Shown piece by piece: positions 8,189 through 17,551 of a stretch of DNA of 64,000 bases. Source of the DNA: Pseudomonas poae (GTDB lineage Bacteria > Pseudomonadota > Gammaproteobacteria > Pseudomonadales > Pseudomonadaceae). Where the stretch lies: positions 1,989,001 to 2,053,000 of the forward strand of contig CP110972.1 in NCBI GenBank assembly GCA_028869255.1, written 5' to 3'. A model generated the notes under the pieces. That model saw only the letters and a list, made by a program, of their open reading frames with translations. It did not search any database and was not told the origin of the DNA. Positions within the stretch are counted from its first letter, which is position 1, and each line of letters begins with the position of its first letter. The translations under genes were made by a program, and so were the position numbers.

Positions 8189-9097
8189 ATGAACCGCAAC
8201 GACCTGCGTCGCGTCGACATGAACCTGCTGGTGATTTTCGAGGCATTGATGTTCGAGAAGAACCTGACTCGGGTTGCCGAAAAGCTCTTTATGGGCCAAC
8301 CGGCGGTAAGCGCGGCACTGGGGCGCTTGCGTGATCTGTTCGACGACCCGTTGCTGCTGCGCAACGGGCGGGGCATGGAGCCCACGCCACGCGCCGTGGC
8401 GATACTCAAGGAGTTGCAACCGGCGATGGACACCATTTCCGGTGCGGTCAGCCGTGCCAAGGATTTTGACCCTTCCACCAGTTGTGCGGTGTTTCGTATC
8501 GGGCTATCGGACGACGCCGAGTTCGGGCTGTTTCCTCCGTTACTCAGCCGACTGCGCGAGGAGGCTCCGGGGATTATCGTGGTGGTGCGGCGGGCCAATT
8601 ACTTGCTGATGTCGTCGTTGCTGGCCAGTGGTGAGATCACCGTTGGGGTGAGCTATACCACTGAATTGCCGGCGAATGCCAAGCGCAAGAAACTGCGGGA
8701 TATTCCGTGCAAGGTTTTGCGTGGGGATGATGGGGTTGAGCCGCTGACGTTGGATGACTATTGCGATAGGCCGCATGCGATGGTGTCGTTTTCGGGGGAT
8801 TTGAGTGGCAACATCGATCTGGACCTGGCGCGGATTGGCCGAGCGCGGCGGGTGGTGCTGGCGGTGCCGCAGTTCAGTGGGTTGCGGGCGTTGTTGGCGG
8901 GGACGCAGATTATTGCGACGGTGCCGGATTATGCGGCGTGTGCGTTGACTGAGGGGACGGCGTTACGGGCTGAGGATCCGCCGTTTGGGATTGATGCTGC
9001 GGAGTTGTCGATGGTGTGGAGTGGGGTGCATGACAATGATCCGGCGGAGCGGTGGTTGAGGGCCAGGATTTCGGAGCATATGGCGGGGGGTGTTTGA
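8189..9097 (+). CDS. LysR family transcriptional regulator
   Basis: The 302-residue protein begins with the LysR winged helix-turn-helix (DMNLLVIFEALMFEKNLTRV, GQPAVSAALGRLR, about residues 10-65) and continues with the type-2 periplasmic-binding-like effector domain (from about residue 90). I used ATG 8189 (MNRNDLRRVDMN), the usual start position before the helix-turn-helix; an upstream ATG at 8150 would add 13 poorly conserved-looking residues. It faces away from the small AraC-type gene. The nearest downstream sequence is a noncoding repeat region, so no target operon is evident. Effector unknown. Confidence 0.88.
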   Translation: MNRNDLRRVDMNLLVIFEALMFEKNLTRVAEKLFMGQPAVSAALGRLRDLFDDPLLLRNGRGMEPTPRAVAILKELQPAMDTISGAVSRAKDFDPSTSCAVFRIGLSDDAEFGLFPPLLSRLREEAPGIIVVVRRANYLLMSSLLASGEITVGVSYTTELPANAKRKKLRDIPCKVLRGDDGVEPLTLDDYCDRPHAMVSFSGDLSGNIDLDLARIGRARRVVLAVPQFSGLRALLAGTQIIATVPDYAACALTEGTALRAEDPPFGIDAAELSMVWSGVHDNDPAERWLRARISEHMAGGV

Positions 9098-9117
9098 TTG
9101 CGTGCATATCCATTTCT

Positions 9118-9368
9118 GCGGTAACGGCCACCTAGGGTTCCGCTCTTACAGCGGGTCACTTTTGGCAAACGCCCCAAAAGTAACCAAAAGGTCTGTGCCC
9201 CATCACTCGGCACCTCGCTCTGGCTCGGTGTGCCCTCACTCCGGCTTGAATCCGTGGGCCGCCGCGATGGGCCATCCTTGGCCCAGCGCGGCTAACCCGG
9301 CGTCCTGCCGGGTTGCCCACGGATTCAAGCCTGCGTTCGGCCATCGTGATTGACGGGGCGCCTCAGAT
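9118..9368 (+). repeat. Left arm of a 251-bp imperfect inverted repeat
   Basis: This arm starts GCGGTAACGGCCACCTAGGG and ends near GGGGCGCCTCAGATC. It matches the reverse complement of 9674-9924 over its whole length with scattered mismatches. Inside is a 16-bp perfect inverted repeat (GGCTTGAATCCGTGGG at 9243-9258 and its complement at 9316-9331) enclosing smaller hairpins. No gene is present. This type of long noncoding repeat is, to my knowledge, typical of fluorescent pseudomonads. Confidence 0.85.
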
Positions 9369-9488
9369 CAAAAGCGCAGATCAAAAGATCGCTGACTTCG
9401 TCAGCGGTAAGGATGTAAGGGCCAGATCAAAAACAAAGCGAGGCGGCCTGACAGCCGACCTAATCATTAAAGCCTTCCTCGGTTCAAA

Positions 9489-9590
9489 TGTGGGAGCTGG
9501 CTTGCCTGCGATGGCATCAACTGGGTTTGCCTGATATCCCGAGGTGCCTGCATCGCAGCGATGCGGCGACCCGACAAGCCAGCTCCCACA
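9489..9590. repeat. REPIN (paired inverted REP sequences)
   Basis: TGTGGGAGCTGGCTTGCCTG is followed about 65 bp later by its complement ending AAGCCAGCTCCCACA. It lies in the spacer between the two arms of the large inverted repeat. Confidence 0.85.
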
Positions 9591-9673
9591 GAAAAGCCAA
9601 TCCACTGTGGGCCCGCTCTTGATCTACACCACTCAGGTCGGCTACTAGGCCGCCGTGCTCTGCTTTTGATCTT

Positions 9674-9924
9674 GATCTAGGCGCCCCATTAACCACGCTG
9701 GCCGCACGCGGGCTTGAATCCGTGGGTAACCCGGCAGGACGCCGGGTTAGCCGCGTTGGGCCAAGGATGGCCCATCGCGGCGGCCCACGGATTCAAGTCT
9801 GCGTGCGGGCACACCGAGCCGGAGGCGAGGTGCCGAGTGGTGGGGCAAGAGCCCTTTGGTTACTTTGGGGCTCTTTTCCAAAGTGACCCGCCGTAAGGGC
9901 GGAACCCTAGGCCGCCGTTACCGC
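9674..9924 (-). repeat. Right arm of the 251-bp imperfect inverted repeat
   Basis: This is the inverted counterpart of 9118-9368, including the 16-bp nested palindrome bounded by GCTTGAATCCGTGGG and CCCACGGATTCAAG. The arm ends 78 bp before the lexA start codon, so the cassette promoter sits directly beside it. Confidence 0.85.
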
Positions 9925-9965
9925 ACCAACGGATATGTACTCCATACCCCCCCGACTACCGGCTA

Positions 9966-10000
9966 TTGTCAGAAATATCCCACAAGAGTACAAATGTACT
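9966..10000 (+). promoter_or_regulatory. lexA-imuA-imuB-dnaE2 promoter with LexA2-type SOS box
   Basis: TTGTCA (9966-9971) and TACAAA (9989-9994) are 17 bp apart. A perfect palindrome AGTAC-AAAT-GTACT (9987-10000) lies over the -10 element. It fits the GTAC-N4-GTRC pattern known for the second LexA of Pseudomonas putida, which autoregulates this cassette. Repression by LexA bound over the -10, with induction after DNA damage, is the expected control. Confidence 0.7.
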
Positions 10001-10002
10001 CC

Positions 10003-10611
10003 ATGACAACCCTAACCCCCCGCCGTACCCAAATCCTGACCTTCATCCGCGACCGCATCGCGCAACAAGGCCAACCCCCAAGCCTCGCCGAAATCGCCGA
10101 GGCGTTCGGCTTCGCGTCCCGCAGCGTCGCCCGCAAGCACGTGGTGGCGCTCACCGAAGCCGGCTTCATCGAGGTCAACCCCAACCAGGCCCGAGGCATT
10201 CGCCTGCTCAACCAGCCGGCACGCCCCGAATGGCTGGACATCCCCGTGCTCGGCCGCGTGGCTGCCGGTTTACCCATCGGCGCCGACGCCGAGGTCCACA
10301 GCCGTTTGCAACTCGACCCCGCCACCTTCGCCAAAACCCCGGACTATCTGCTGCGCGTGCAGGGCGATTCAATGATCGAAGACGGCATCCTCGACGGCGA
10401 CCTGGTGGGCGTTCGCCGCAGTGCCGAAGCCTTGAATGGGCAAATTGTAGTGGCGCGCCTGGACGGCGAAGTCACCATCAAGCGTTTTGAGCGGCACGGC
10501 GAGCATGTGCGCCTGCTGCCGCGCAACCCCGCGTATCAACCCATCGTGGTGGGCCCCGACCAGGACCTGGCCATCGAAGGGGTGTTCTGCGGCCTGGTGA
10601 GGCAAGGCTGA
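10003..10611 (+). CDS. lexA: LexA-type SOS repressor of the mutagenesis cassette (LexA2)
   Basis: The 202-residue protein has the LexA N-terminal winged helix (QILTFIRDRIAQQGQPPSLA, GFASRSVARKHVVAL, about residues 5-65) and a C-terminal S24 self-cleavage domain. The catalytic Ser lies in VQGDSMIEDGI and the Lys in VVARLDGEVTIKRF. The cleavage site, normally Ala-Gly, fits VAAGLP near residue 85. It represses its own operon until RecA filaments trigger autocleavage. ATG 10003 sits only 2 bp past the operator and has no ribosome-binding site; ATG 9994 inside the operator is an alternative. The stop overlaps the imuA start (TGATG). The genetic context marks it as the cassette-specific LexA, not the housekeeping copy. 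Confidence 0.9.
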   Translation: MTTLTPRRTQILTFIRDRIAQQGQPPSLAEIAEAFGFASRSVARKHVVALTEAGFIEVNPNQARGIRLLNQPARPEWLDIPVLGRVAAGLPIGADAEVHSRLQLDPATFAKTPDYLLRVQGDSMIEDGILDGDLVGVRRSAEALNGQIVVARLDGEVTIKRFERHGEHVRLLPRNPAYQPIVVGPDQDLAIEGVFCGLVRQG

Positions 10612-11224
10612 TGGGTGCCGTGGTTGCGCTGGATACACTGTTCAATGGCGGCCGCGTCTGGAAGGGCCGGCCTGCCGCGCCCCCGGCCAGTGTGCACCCC
10701 ACGGGGCTCGCGGCGCTGGATGCGGTGTTGCCTGCCGGCGGCTGGCCGGAGTCGGCGTTGAGCGAAATTCTGATGGCGAAGGAAGGCGTGGGCGAGTTGC
10801 AATTGGTGCTGCCGACGTTGGCGCGATTGTCGGCGGCGGGGAGCGCATTGTGCTGGTGGCGCCGCCTTACACGCCGTACCCCCATGCCTGGCAGAACGCC
10901 GGGGTGGATCTGCGCCAGCTCTCGGTGATCCAGGCCGAAGAACGCGATGCACTGTGGGCCGTGGAGCAATGCTTGCGCTCCGGCAGTTGCGGCGCGGTGC
11001 TGTGCTGGCCGCGCAAGGCCGATGACCGCGCCTTGCGTCGCTTGCAGGTAGCGGCTGAAACCGGGCAGACCCTGGCGTTTGCCTGGCGCGCCTTGAGCGA
11101 AGCGATCAACGCATCGCCCGCCGCCTTGCGCCTGGCCGTTGAGGCCCGGCCTGCCCAGGTGCGGGTGCTCAAGTGCCGGGGTGGGCTGGCCCATCCGGCG
11201 CCGATTGCACTGGCGGGGCACTGA
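10611..11224 (+). pseudogene. imuA: ImuA (SulA/RecA-like mutasome subunit), frameshifted
   Basis: The first frame gives the N-terminal part (HPTGLAALDAVLPAGGWPESALSEI) and the second, from about 10842, the rest (LVAPPYTPYPHAWQNAGVDL through LKCRGGLAHPAPIAL). The break is in GGGG at 10838-10841: one more G restores AAGERIVLVAPPY and a 204-residue protein, the usual ImuA length. ImuA is a RecA-like accessory factor that works with ImuB and DnaE2 in damage-induced mutagenesis. The start overlaps the lexA stop, and imuB follows after 7 bp, so this is one operon. If the frameshift is real, the mutasome would be crippled, although both partners are intact; sequencing error is more likely. Confidence 0.88.
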
Positions 11225-11231
11225 GGTTGCC

Positions 11232-12644
11232 ATGCGCTGGGTGTGTATTGTGTTCCCGCAATTGGCGCTGGACGGGGTGCAGCGTGTGCATCCCGAGCCG
11301 GATCAACCGTTGGCGTTGCTGGCCGGCACGCCGCAGCGACGTGTGCTGCAAACGGTCAATGACGCTGCCCGCGCAGTGGGCCTGCGCCCCGGTCAGTCCC
11401 TGACGGCCGCGCATGCGCTGGCCAAGACATTTGCCAGCGCCGAATACGACCCCGTGGAAATCGAACGCTGGCAGCAGTTTCTCGCGGCCTGGGCCTACCG
11501 TTTCAGCTCGCAGGTCAGTGTGCATTACCCGCGTGCCTTGCTGTTCGAGATCGAATCCAGCCTGGGGCTGTTCGGGCCGTGGCCGCAGTTCGAGGCGCGG
11601 TTGCGCAAGGAGCTGACTGAGCTGGGGTTTCGCCACCGTATCGTCGCCGCGCCGAACCCGGCGGCGGCGCGAGTGCTGGCGAATATCTACGATGGCCTGG
11701 CGATCGGCGATGACGCCTTGACGCAGGCCCTGGCGCCGCTGCCCATCGACCGCGCCGGCCTTGAGCCGCAGGCCGCCACCGCGTTATCGCGCATGGGCCT
11801 GCGCACCCTGGCTCAGGTGCAGGCGTTGCCCCGGCACACGCTGGCGCGGCGGTTTGATGCGAGCTTGCTCAAGCACCTGGATGCCCTGAGCGGGCAGCGG
11901 CCATTGGCCCTGGCGTTCTATCTGCCGCCGGATCAGTTCGATGTGCGCATCGAGTTGAATTTCGATGTGCAATCCCACCAGGCGCTGCTGTTCCCCTTGC
12001 GCCGCTTGACCGGCGATTTGTCTGCCTTCCTTTGTGGCCGCGACAGTGGCGTGCAGCGCTTCGACCTGCATCTGGAACACGCCCAGGCGCCCGACAGTGT
12101 GATCAAAGTCGGCCTGCTCAGCGCCGAACGCGAACCGGCGATGCTGTTCGAGCTGGCCCGGGGGCGCCTGGAGCAGGTGCAAGTCAGCGCACCGGTACGC
12201 GGCTTTCGTCTGGTGGCCCAGGACCTGCCGGTGTTCGTGCCGCAACGCCAGGACCTGTTCGACGACCGCCCGCAACAGACCTTGCCTTGGGAGCAACTGC
12301 GCGAGCGCCTGCGCGCCCGGCTGGGTGATGAGGCGGTGCAGGGCCTGCGTTTTCACGCCGACCACCGCCCCGAATGTGCCTGGCAAGCTGTGACCGACAG
12401 CCGCGCATGCCCGACCTTGAACAAGGTGCAACGCCCCGGCTGGTTGCTTGACGAGCCGGCCTTGCTGGCCGAGCAGGGCGTGCAAATTTTGATGGGCCCG
12501 GAGCGCATCGAATCCGGCTGGTGGGATGGCGCCGATATTCGCCGCGACTACTACCTGATCCAGACCCGCGCCGGCCAGCAAGGCTGGGCTTACCGCAGCG
12601 TGGGGCAAAACGACGGGCTATGGCTGCAAGGCTGGTTTGCATGA
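11232..12644 (+). CDS. imuB: ImuB, Y-family polymerase-like mutasome hub
   Basis: The 470-residue protein is Y-family-like (fingers/palm/little-finger order) but its first strand reads [17 protein letters not shown], lacking the Asp of active Y polymerases (DMDAFFASVE-type motif). That is the hallmark of ImuB, a catalytically inactive adaptor that binds the beta clamp, ImuA and DnaE2. A helix-hairpin-helix-like segment ([20 protein letters not shown]) lies near residues 180-200. ATG 11232 has a GAGG ribosome-binding site and is preferred over the 31-codon upstream extension antisense to nothing recognisable. The stop overlaps the dnaE2 start as ATGA, indicating translational coupling. Confidence 0.92.
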   Translation: MRWVCIVFPQLALDGVQRVHPEPDQPLALLAGTPQRRVLQTVNDAARAVGLRPGQSLTAAHALAKTFASAEYDPVEIERWQQFLAAWAYRFSSQVSVHYPRALLFEIESSLGLFGPWPQFEARLRKELTELGFRHRIVAAPNPAAARVLANIYDGLAIGDDALTQALAPLPIDRAGLEPQAATALSRMGLRTLAQVQALPRHTLARRFDASLLKHLDALSGQRPLALAFYLPPDQFDVRIELNFDVQSHQALLFPLRRLTGDLSAFLCGRDSGVQRFDLHLEHAQAPDSVIKVGLLSAEREPAMLFELARGRLEQVQVSAPVRGFRLVAQDLPVFVPQRQDLFDDRPQQTLPWEQLRERLRARLGDEAVQGLRFHADHRPECAWQAVTDSRACPTLNKVQRPGWLLDEPALLAEQGVQILMGPERIESGWWDGADIRRDYYLIQTRAGQQGWAYRSVGQNDGLWLQGWFA

Positions 12645-15600
12645 GCTATGCCGAGCTGCATTGCCTGTCCAACTTCAGCTTCCAGCGCGGCGCCTCGAGT
12701 GCACTGGAGTTGTTCGAACGGGCCAAGCGCCAGGGTTACAGCGCTTTGGCGATCACCGATGAATGCACGCTGTCGGGTATCGTGCGGGCCTGGCAGGCGG
12801 CGAAGGCGGTGGATTTACCGCTGATTATCGGCAGCGAAATGCGCATCGAAAACGGCCCGAAACTGGTGTTGCTGGTGCAGGACCTCAGCGGCTATCAGCA
12901 CCTGTGTCGCCTGATCACCCTGGCCCGGCGACGTGCCGAGAAGGGCAGCTATCGCCTGTTGCACGAGGACTTCGAACAACCGCTGCCCGGCCTGCTGGCG
13001 CTCTGGGTCGCCGAAGACCGCGACACCCAAGCCGAGGTCCAGTGGCTGCGCCGCACCTTCGCCGAACGCCTGTGGCTGGCGGTGCACCTGCACTGTGGCC
13101 AGGACGATGCGCGTCATCTGGAGCAGCGCCTGCAATTGGCCGCCAGCCTGCAGATCCCGGCGGTGGCCTGTGGCGATGTGCATATGCATATTCGCGGGCG
13201 CCGTGCCTTGCAAGACACCATGACCGCCATCCGCCATCACGTGCCGGTGGCCGAAGCCGGCACGCGGCTGCACCCCAATGGCGAGCGGCATTTACGCAGC
13301 CTTGAGGCATTGGCCGCGCTGTACCCGCCAGGCTTGCTCGATGAAACCCTGAGCATCGCCCGACGCTGCACATTTGACTTGAGCCAGTTGCGCTACCACT
13401 ACCCACGCGAGCTGGTGCCCGAAGGCCATAATGCCAAATCCTGGCTGCGCGCCGTGACCGAAGAAGGCATCGCCCAGCGCTGGCCGCAGGGGGTCGACGC
13501 CAAGACCTTGCAGCAGATCAACCATGAGCTGGCGCTGATCAGCGACCTCGGATACGAAAGCTATTTCCTCACCGTGCACGACATCGTGCGCTTTGCCCGC
13601 AGCCGTTCGATCCTGTGCCAGGGCCGGGGCTCGGCGGCCAACTCGGCGGTGTGTTTTGCCCTGGGGATTACCGAGATCAACCCGAGCCTGATGAACATGC
13701 TGTTCGAACGCTTCCTGTCCAGGGAGCGCAATGAGCCGCCGGACATCGATGTGGATTTTGAACACGAGCGCCGCGAAGAAGTGCTGCAGTACGTGTTCCA
13801 GCGCTATGGCCGCACCCGTGCGGCATTGACGGCAGTGGTCAGCACTTACCACGCGGCCGGCGCGGTGCGCGATGTGGCCAAGGCCCTCGGCTTGCCGCCG
13901 GACCAGATCAACGCCCTGGCTGAGTGTTGCGGGCGCTGGAGTGATGACGCGCCGCCGCTGGAGCGCCTGCGCGAAGGTGGCTTCGACCCGCAAAGCCCGA
14001 TCCTGCGCCGTGTGCTGGCGCTGACCCAGCAACTGATCGGCTTCCCTCGGCACCTGTCCCAGCACCCCGGCGGCTTTGTGATTTCCGAATACCCGCTGGA
14101 CACCCTGGTGCCGGTTGAGAACGCCGCCATGGCCGAGCGCACCATCATCCAGTGGGACAAGGACGACCTCGACGCGGTTGGCCTGCTCAAAGTGGATATT
14201 CTGGCGTTGGGCATGCTCAGCGCGATCCGCCGCTGCTTCGATTTGCTGCGCCGCCATCGCAACCTGGACCTGGCCCTGGCGACGATCCCCAAGGAAGACC
14301 CGGCCACCTACGCGATGATCAGCAAGGCCGACACCATCGGTGTGTTCCAGATCGAGTCGCGGGCGCAGATGTCGATGTTGCCCAGGCTCAAGCCGCAAAC
14401 ATTTTATGACCTGGTGATTGAGGTGGCGATTGTGCGCCCCGGACCGATCCAGGGCGGCATGGTGCATCCGTACTTGCGGCGGCGTAACAAGGAAGAGCCC
14501 ACCACCTATCCGTCGCCGGAGCTTGAGGCGGTGCTCAAGCGCACCTTGGGTGTGCCGCTGTTCCAGGAGCAAGTGATGCAGATCGCCATGGTCGCCGCCG
14601 ACTACGGCCCCGGCGAAGCGGACCAGTTGCGCCGGTCCATGGCCGCCTGGAAACGCCATGGCGGCCTTGAACCGCATCAAGAACGCTTGCGTACCGGCAT
14701 GCTCAAAAACGGCTATACGCAAGAATTTGCCGCGCAGATCTTCGAGCAGATCAAAGGCTTTGGCAGCTATGGCTTCCCCGAGTCTCACGCCGCCAGTTTT
14801 GCCTTGCTGACCTACGCCAGTTGCTGGCTCAAATGCCATGAGCCGGCAGCCTTCGCCTGTGCGCTGATCAACAGCTGGCCCATGGGTTTCTACAGCCCGG
14901 ACCAGATCCTGCAGGATGCGCGGCGCCATCGCTTGCAGATCCGCCCGGTGGATGTGCTGGCCAGTGACTGGGATTGCAGCCTGGAACCCATCGACGGGCA
15001 GCAACCGGCGATCCGCCTGGGTTTGCGCATGATCTCGGGGTTTCGCGAAGAGGATGGGCGCCGCATCGAAGCGGCGCGCCACTGCCGCACATTCAGCGAC
15101 ATCGCCGACCTCGACCAGCGCGCCGGGCTGGATGCCCGCGCCCAAGCGCAGCTGGCGGATGCCGGGGCCTTGCGCGCCCTGGCCGGCAACCGGCACGCCG
15201 CACGCTGGGAGGTGGCGGGGGTGCATAAACAGTTGGGCTTATTTGCCGGCTTGCCCAGCCCTGATGAAGCCGTGGTGGCGCTGCCGTCGCCCACGGTCGG
15301 CGAGGATTTGCAGGCCGATTACGCCATGCTCGGCACCACGCTGGGGCCGCATCCGCTGGCGTTGTTACGCGCCGAGTTGCGCAGGCGACGCTGCCGCAGC
15401 TCTGAAGAACTGCAGGTGGTGGAGCATGGGCGCAACGTCAGCGTTGCGGGGCTGGTCACCGGCCGCCAGCGCCCAGGCACCGCCAGCGGGGTGACCTTCG
15501 TCACCCTGGAGGATGAATTCGGCAACCTCAATGTGGTGGTCTGGCGTGACCTGGCCGAGCGCCAACGCCAGGCGCTGGTGGGTTCGCGACTGCTCAAAGT

Positions 15601-15712
15601 GGATGGGCGCTGGGAGGCGGTGGGCGAGGTGCGGCACTTGATCGCCGGGCGTTTGACCGACCTGACGGCGCTGTTGGATGGGATCAACGTGCGCAGCCGG
15701 GATTTTCACTGA
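12641..15712 (+). CDS. dnaE2: Error-prone DNA polymerase DnaE2 (ImuC)
   Basis: At 1023 residues this is shorter than replicative DnaE (about 1170), as expected for DnaE2. It has an N-terminal PHP domain ([23 protein letters not shown]), the C-family polymerase palm with the catalytic motif PDIDVDFEH (about residues 365-373) and [10 protein letters not shown], a helix-hairpin-helix region, and a C-terminal OB fold ([21 protein letters not shown]). It performs translesion synthesis with ImuA and ImuB under LexA control. ATG 12641 overlaps the imuB stop. The longer in-frame extension to 12521 lies inside imuB and is rejected. The gene appears intact. Confidence 0.95.
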   Translation: MSYAELHCLSNFSFQRGASSALELFERAKRQGYSALAITDECTLSGIVRAWQAAKAVDLPLIIGSEMRIENGPKLVLLVQDLSGYQHLCRLITLARRRAEKGSYRLLHEDFEQPLPGLLALWVAEDRDTQAEVQWLRRTFAERLWLAVHLHCGQDDARHLEQRLQLAASLQIPAVACGDVHMHIRGRRALQDTMTAIRHHVPVAEAGTRLHPNGERHLRSLEALAALYPPGLLDETLSIARRCTFDLSQLRYHYPRELVPEGHNAKSWLRAVTEEGIAQRWPQGVDAKTLQQINHELALISDLGYESYFLTVHDIVRFARSRSILCQGRGSAANSAVCFALGITEINPSLMNMLFERFLSRERNEPPDIDVDFEHERREEVLQYVFQRYGRTRAALTAVVSTYHAAGAVRDVAKALGLPPDQINALAECCGRWSDDAPPLERLREGGFDPQSPILRRVLALTQQLIGFPRHLSQHPGGFVISEYPLDTLVPVENAAMAERTIIQWDKDDLDAVGLLKVDILALGMLSAIRRCFDLLRRHRNLDLALATIPKEDPATYAMISKADTIGVFQIESRAQMSMLPRLKPQTFYDLVIEVAIVRPGPIQGGMVHPYLRRRNKEEPTTYPSPELEAVLKRTLGVPLFQEQVMQIAMVAADYGPGEADQLRRSMAAWKRHGGLEPHQERLRTGMLKNGYTQEFAAQIFEQIKGFGSYGFPESHAASFALLTYASCWLKCHEPAAFACALINSWPMGFYSPDQILQDARRHRLQIRPVDVLASDWDCSLEPIDGQQPAIRLGLRMISGFREEDGRRIEAARHCRTFSDIADLDQRAGLDARAQAQLADAGALRALAGNRHAARWEVAGVHKQLGLFAGLPSPDEAVVALPSPTVGEDLQADYAMLGTTLGPHPLALLRAELRRRRCRSSEELQVVEHGRNVSVAGLVTGRQRPGTASGVTFVTLEDEFGNLNVVVWRDLAERQRQALVGSRLLKVDGRWEAVGEVRHLIAGRLTDLTALLDGINVRSRDFH

Positions 15713-15751
15713 GGGGGAGTTGCCCAAGGGGCTGCGGATAAGCAATATGCA

Positions 15752-15765
15752 ATGAAACGTTTCAT
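15752..15765. promoter_or_regulatory. 14-bp perfect palindrome, operator candidate
   Basis: ATGAAACGTTTCAT is a perfect palindrome 40 bp after dnaE2 and 74 bp before the kinase start at 15839. The shape is like LacI/GntR-class operators. A TATAGC (15796-15801) shortly after it could be a -10 element. No regulator is identified. Confidence 0.35.
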
Positions 15766-15838
15766 GCGCGCCGGGCTCCAACGTTTTATCAGTGCTATAG
15801 CGCCGTCCACCCACGCTACTGTTCGCCAAGAGCCGACC

Positions 15839-17551
15839 ATGCAATTTTTATCCAATACCCACGGTTGCGAAGGCTGGGGCGGTGAAATGGCCCAGCGGAT
15901 TCGCGCCTTCGACTGGTCATCGACCGAACTGGGCCCGATCGACAAGTGGCCTTGCAGCCTCAGCAGTACCGTGCAGATGCTGCTGGCTTCGCCCATGCCC
16001 ATGGTGATGCTCTGGGGGCCGCTGGGGCGCATGATTTACAACGACAGCTATTCGGTGTTTGCCGGTGGCCGGCACCCTTACCTGCTGGGCACGCCTGTAG
16101 AGCTGGGCTGGCCGGAAGTGGCCGATTTCAATCGGCATGTGCTGGACACGTGCCTGGCCGGTGGCACCTTGTCCTATCGCAACTTTCCGCTGGAATTGCT
16201 GCGTCATGGTCAGCCGGAGGAAGTCTGGATGGATCTTACCTACAGCCCTGTGGCGGATGATCACCAGCAACCGGCCGGGGTTTTGGTGATCGTCACCGAG
16301 ACCACCGAGCATGTAAAGTCCGAGCGCCTGCGCCAGGAGCTGACCCACAACCTGGAGCAACGCGTGGCCGCTGAGGTGCAGGCGCGCTCCGCCGCCGAAG
16401 AGCAATTGCGCCAATCACAGAAGCTTGAAGCCATTGGTGGCCTGACCGGCGGCGTAGCCCACGACTTCAATAATCTGCTGCAAGTGATCGCCGGCAACCT
16501 GTACCTGCTGGCCCGGCATGAGCCCGACAACCCTCAGGTTCAGCGGCGTATCACGGCGGCCATCGCCGCAGTGGATCGCGGCGCCAAATTGTCCTCGCAA
16601 CTGTTGGCTTTCGCGCGCCGCCAACCGTTGTCTCCGGCTGTCTATAACCCGCAACGCATCTACGCCGGCCTTGGCGAGCTGCTGCAGCGTGCGCTGGGGG
16701 AAACCATTCATATCGACGTGCAACTACCCCAGGACTCCTGGTGCATCAACGTCGACCGCAACCAGCTGGAAAACGCGCTGCTCAACCTGGCGATCAACGC
16801 CCGTGACGCCATGAAGGGCGAAGGCGTAATTCGCATAACCGGTGAAAATATCATCCTCAACCCCAAGGAATGCGCGGGCAAAAGTATCAAGCCTGGCGAG
16901 TACGTGCGCCTGGCTGTCACGGATATCGGCGTGGGTATGCCAGCGGCCGTCCTGTCGCGGGTATTCGAGCCGTTTTTCACCACCAAGCGCGAGGGGCATG
17001 GCACCGGCCTGGGCTTGAGCATGGTGTTCGGTTTTGTTCGGCAAAGCGGCGGGCACGTTGAGCTGTGGAGCGAGGAGGGCAAGGGCACGGTGGTGCAAAT
17101 GTATTTCCCGCGCAGCCTCGGTGAGGAGCACCCGGAAACCCACGACGCCGCCGTGCTTGAAACGGGTGGCCGCGAGACGATCCTGGTGGTTGAGGACAAC
17201 GAAGACGTGCGCGTGACGGTGGTGGATTTGCTTGAACAGTCCGGCTACACCGTACTGACCGCCGAAGACGGCGACCGCGCCATGCAAACCTTGCAGAGCG
17301 GTGTGCAGCCGGACCTGATTTTCACCGACGTGGTGATGCCCGGGCGCGTCAAAAGCACCGACCTGGCCAACTGGGCCCGCGCGCAGGTGCCGCCGGTGGC
17401 AGTACTGTTCACCTCCGGCCACACCCGCGACATCCTTTCCAGCAATCACCTGCTGAGCCCCGACATTCATCTGCTGAGCAAGCCCTACAGCCCCGAAGCC
17501 CTTACGCAACGGGTGCGCAGCGTGCTTATCGCCCAACAAGGTTGCCCATGA
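15839..17551 (+). CDS. PAS hybrid histidine kinase with C-terminal receiver
   Basis: The 570-residue soluble sensor kinase has an N-terminal PAS/GAF-like sensor (about residues 1-150), a coiled-coil linker (HNLEQRVAAEVQARSAAEEQ), a HisKA domain with the phospho-accepting His in GGVAHDFNNLL (about residue 207), a HATPase domain ([30 protein letters not shown]) and a receiver (LVVEDNEDV, phospho-Asp in FTDVVMPG). It has no membrane segments. I preferred ATG 15839 because the 29 codons upstream contain a perfect palindrome. Its stop overlaps the uvrA-like start (ATGA), so the two are co-translated, an unusual partnership. The signal is unknown. It resembles in architecture the kinase at 45056-47594. 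Confidence 0.88.
   Translation: MQFLSNTHGCEGWGGEMAQRIRAFDWSSTELGPIDKWPCSLSSTVQMLLASPMPMVMLWGPLGRMIYNDSYSVFAGGRHPYLLGTPVELGWPEVADFNRHVLDTCLAGGTLSYRNFPLELLRHGQPEEVWMDLTYSPVADDHQQPAGVLVIVTETTEHVKSERLRQELTHNLEQRVAAEVQARSAAEEQLRQSQKLEAIGGLTGGVAHDFNNLLQVIAGNLYLLARHEPDNPQVQRRITAAIAAVDRGAKLSSQLLAFARRQPLSPAVYNPQRIYAGLGELLQRALGETIHIDVQLPQDSWCINVDRNQLENALLNLAINARDAMKGEGVIRITGENIILNPKECAGKSIKPGEYVRLAVTDIGVGMPAAVLSRVFEPFFTTKREGHGTGLGLSMVFGFVRQSGGHVELWSEEGKGTVVQMYFPRSLGEEHPETHDAAVLETGGRETILVVEDNEDVRVTVVDLLEQSGYTVLTAEDGDRAMQTLQSGVQPDLIFTDVVMPGRVKSTDLANWARAQVPPVAVLFTSGHTRDILSSNHLLSPDIHLLSKPYSPEALTQRVRSVLIAQQGCP

Noticed and set aside
7975..8598. N-terminal extension of the AraC-type gene to 8598
   Set aside because: It lies antisense to the LysR gene and its leader and shows no family similarity.
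13292..15226. 644-codon minus-strand frame opposite dnaE2
   Set aside because: Shadow of dnaE2, which has all polymerase motifs.
15917..16414. Minus-strand frame opposite the kinase at 15839-17551
   Set aside because: Shadow frame without ribosome-binding site or recognisable domain.
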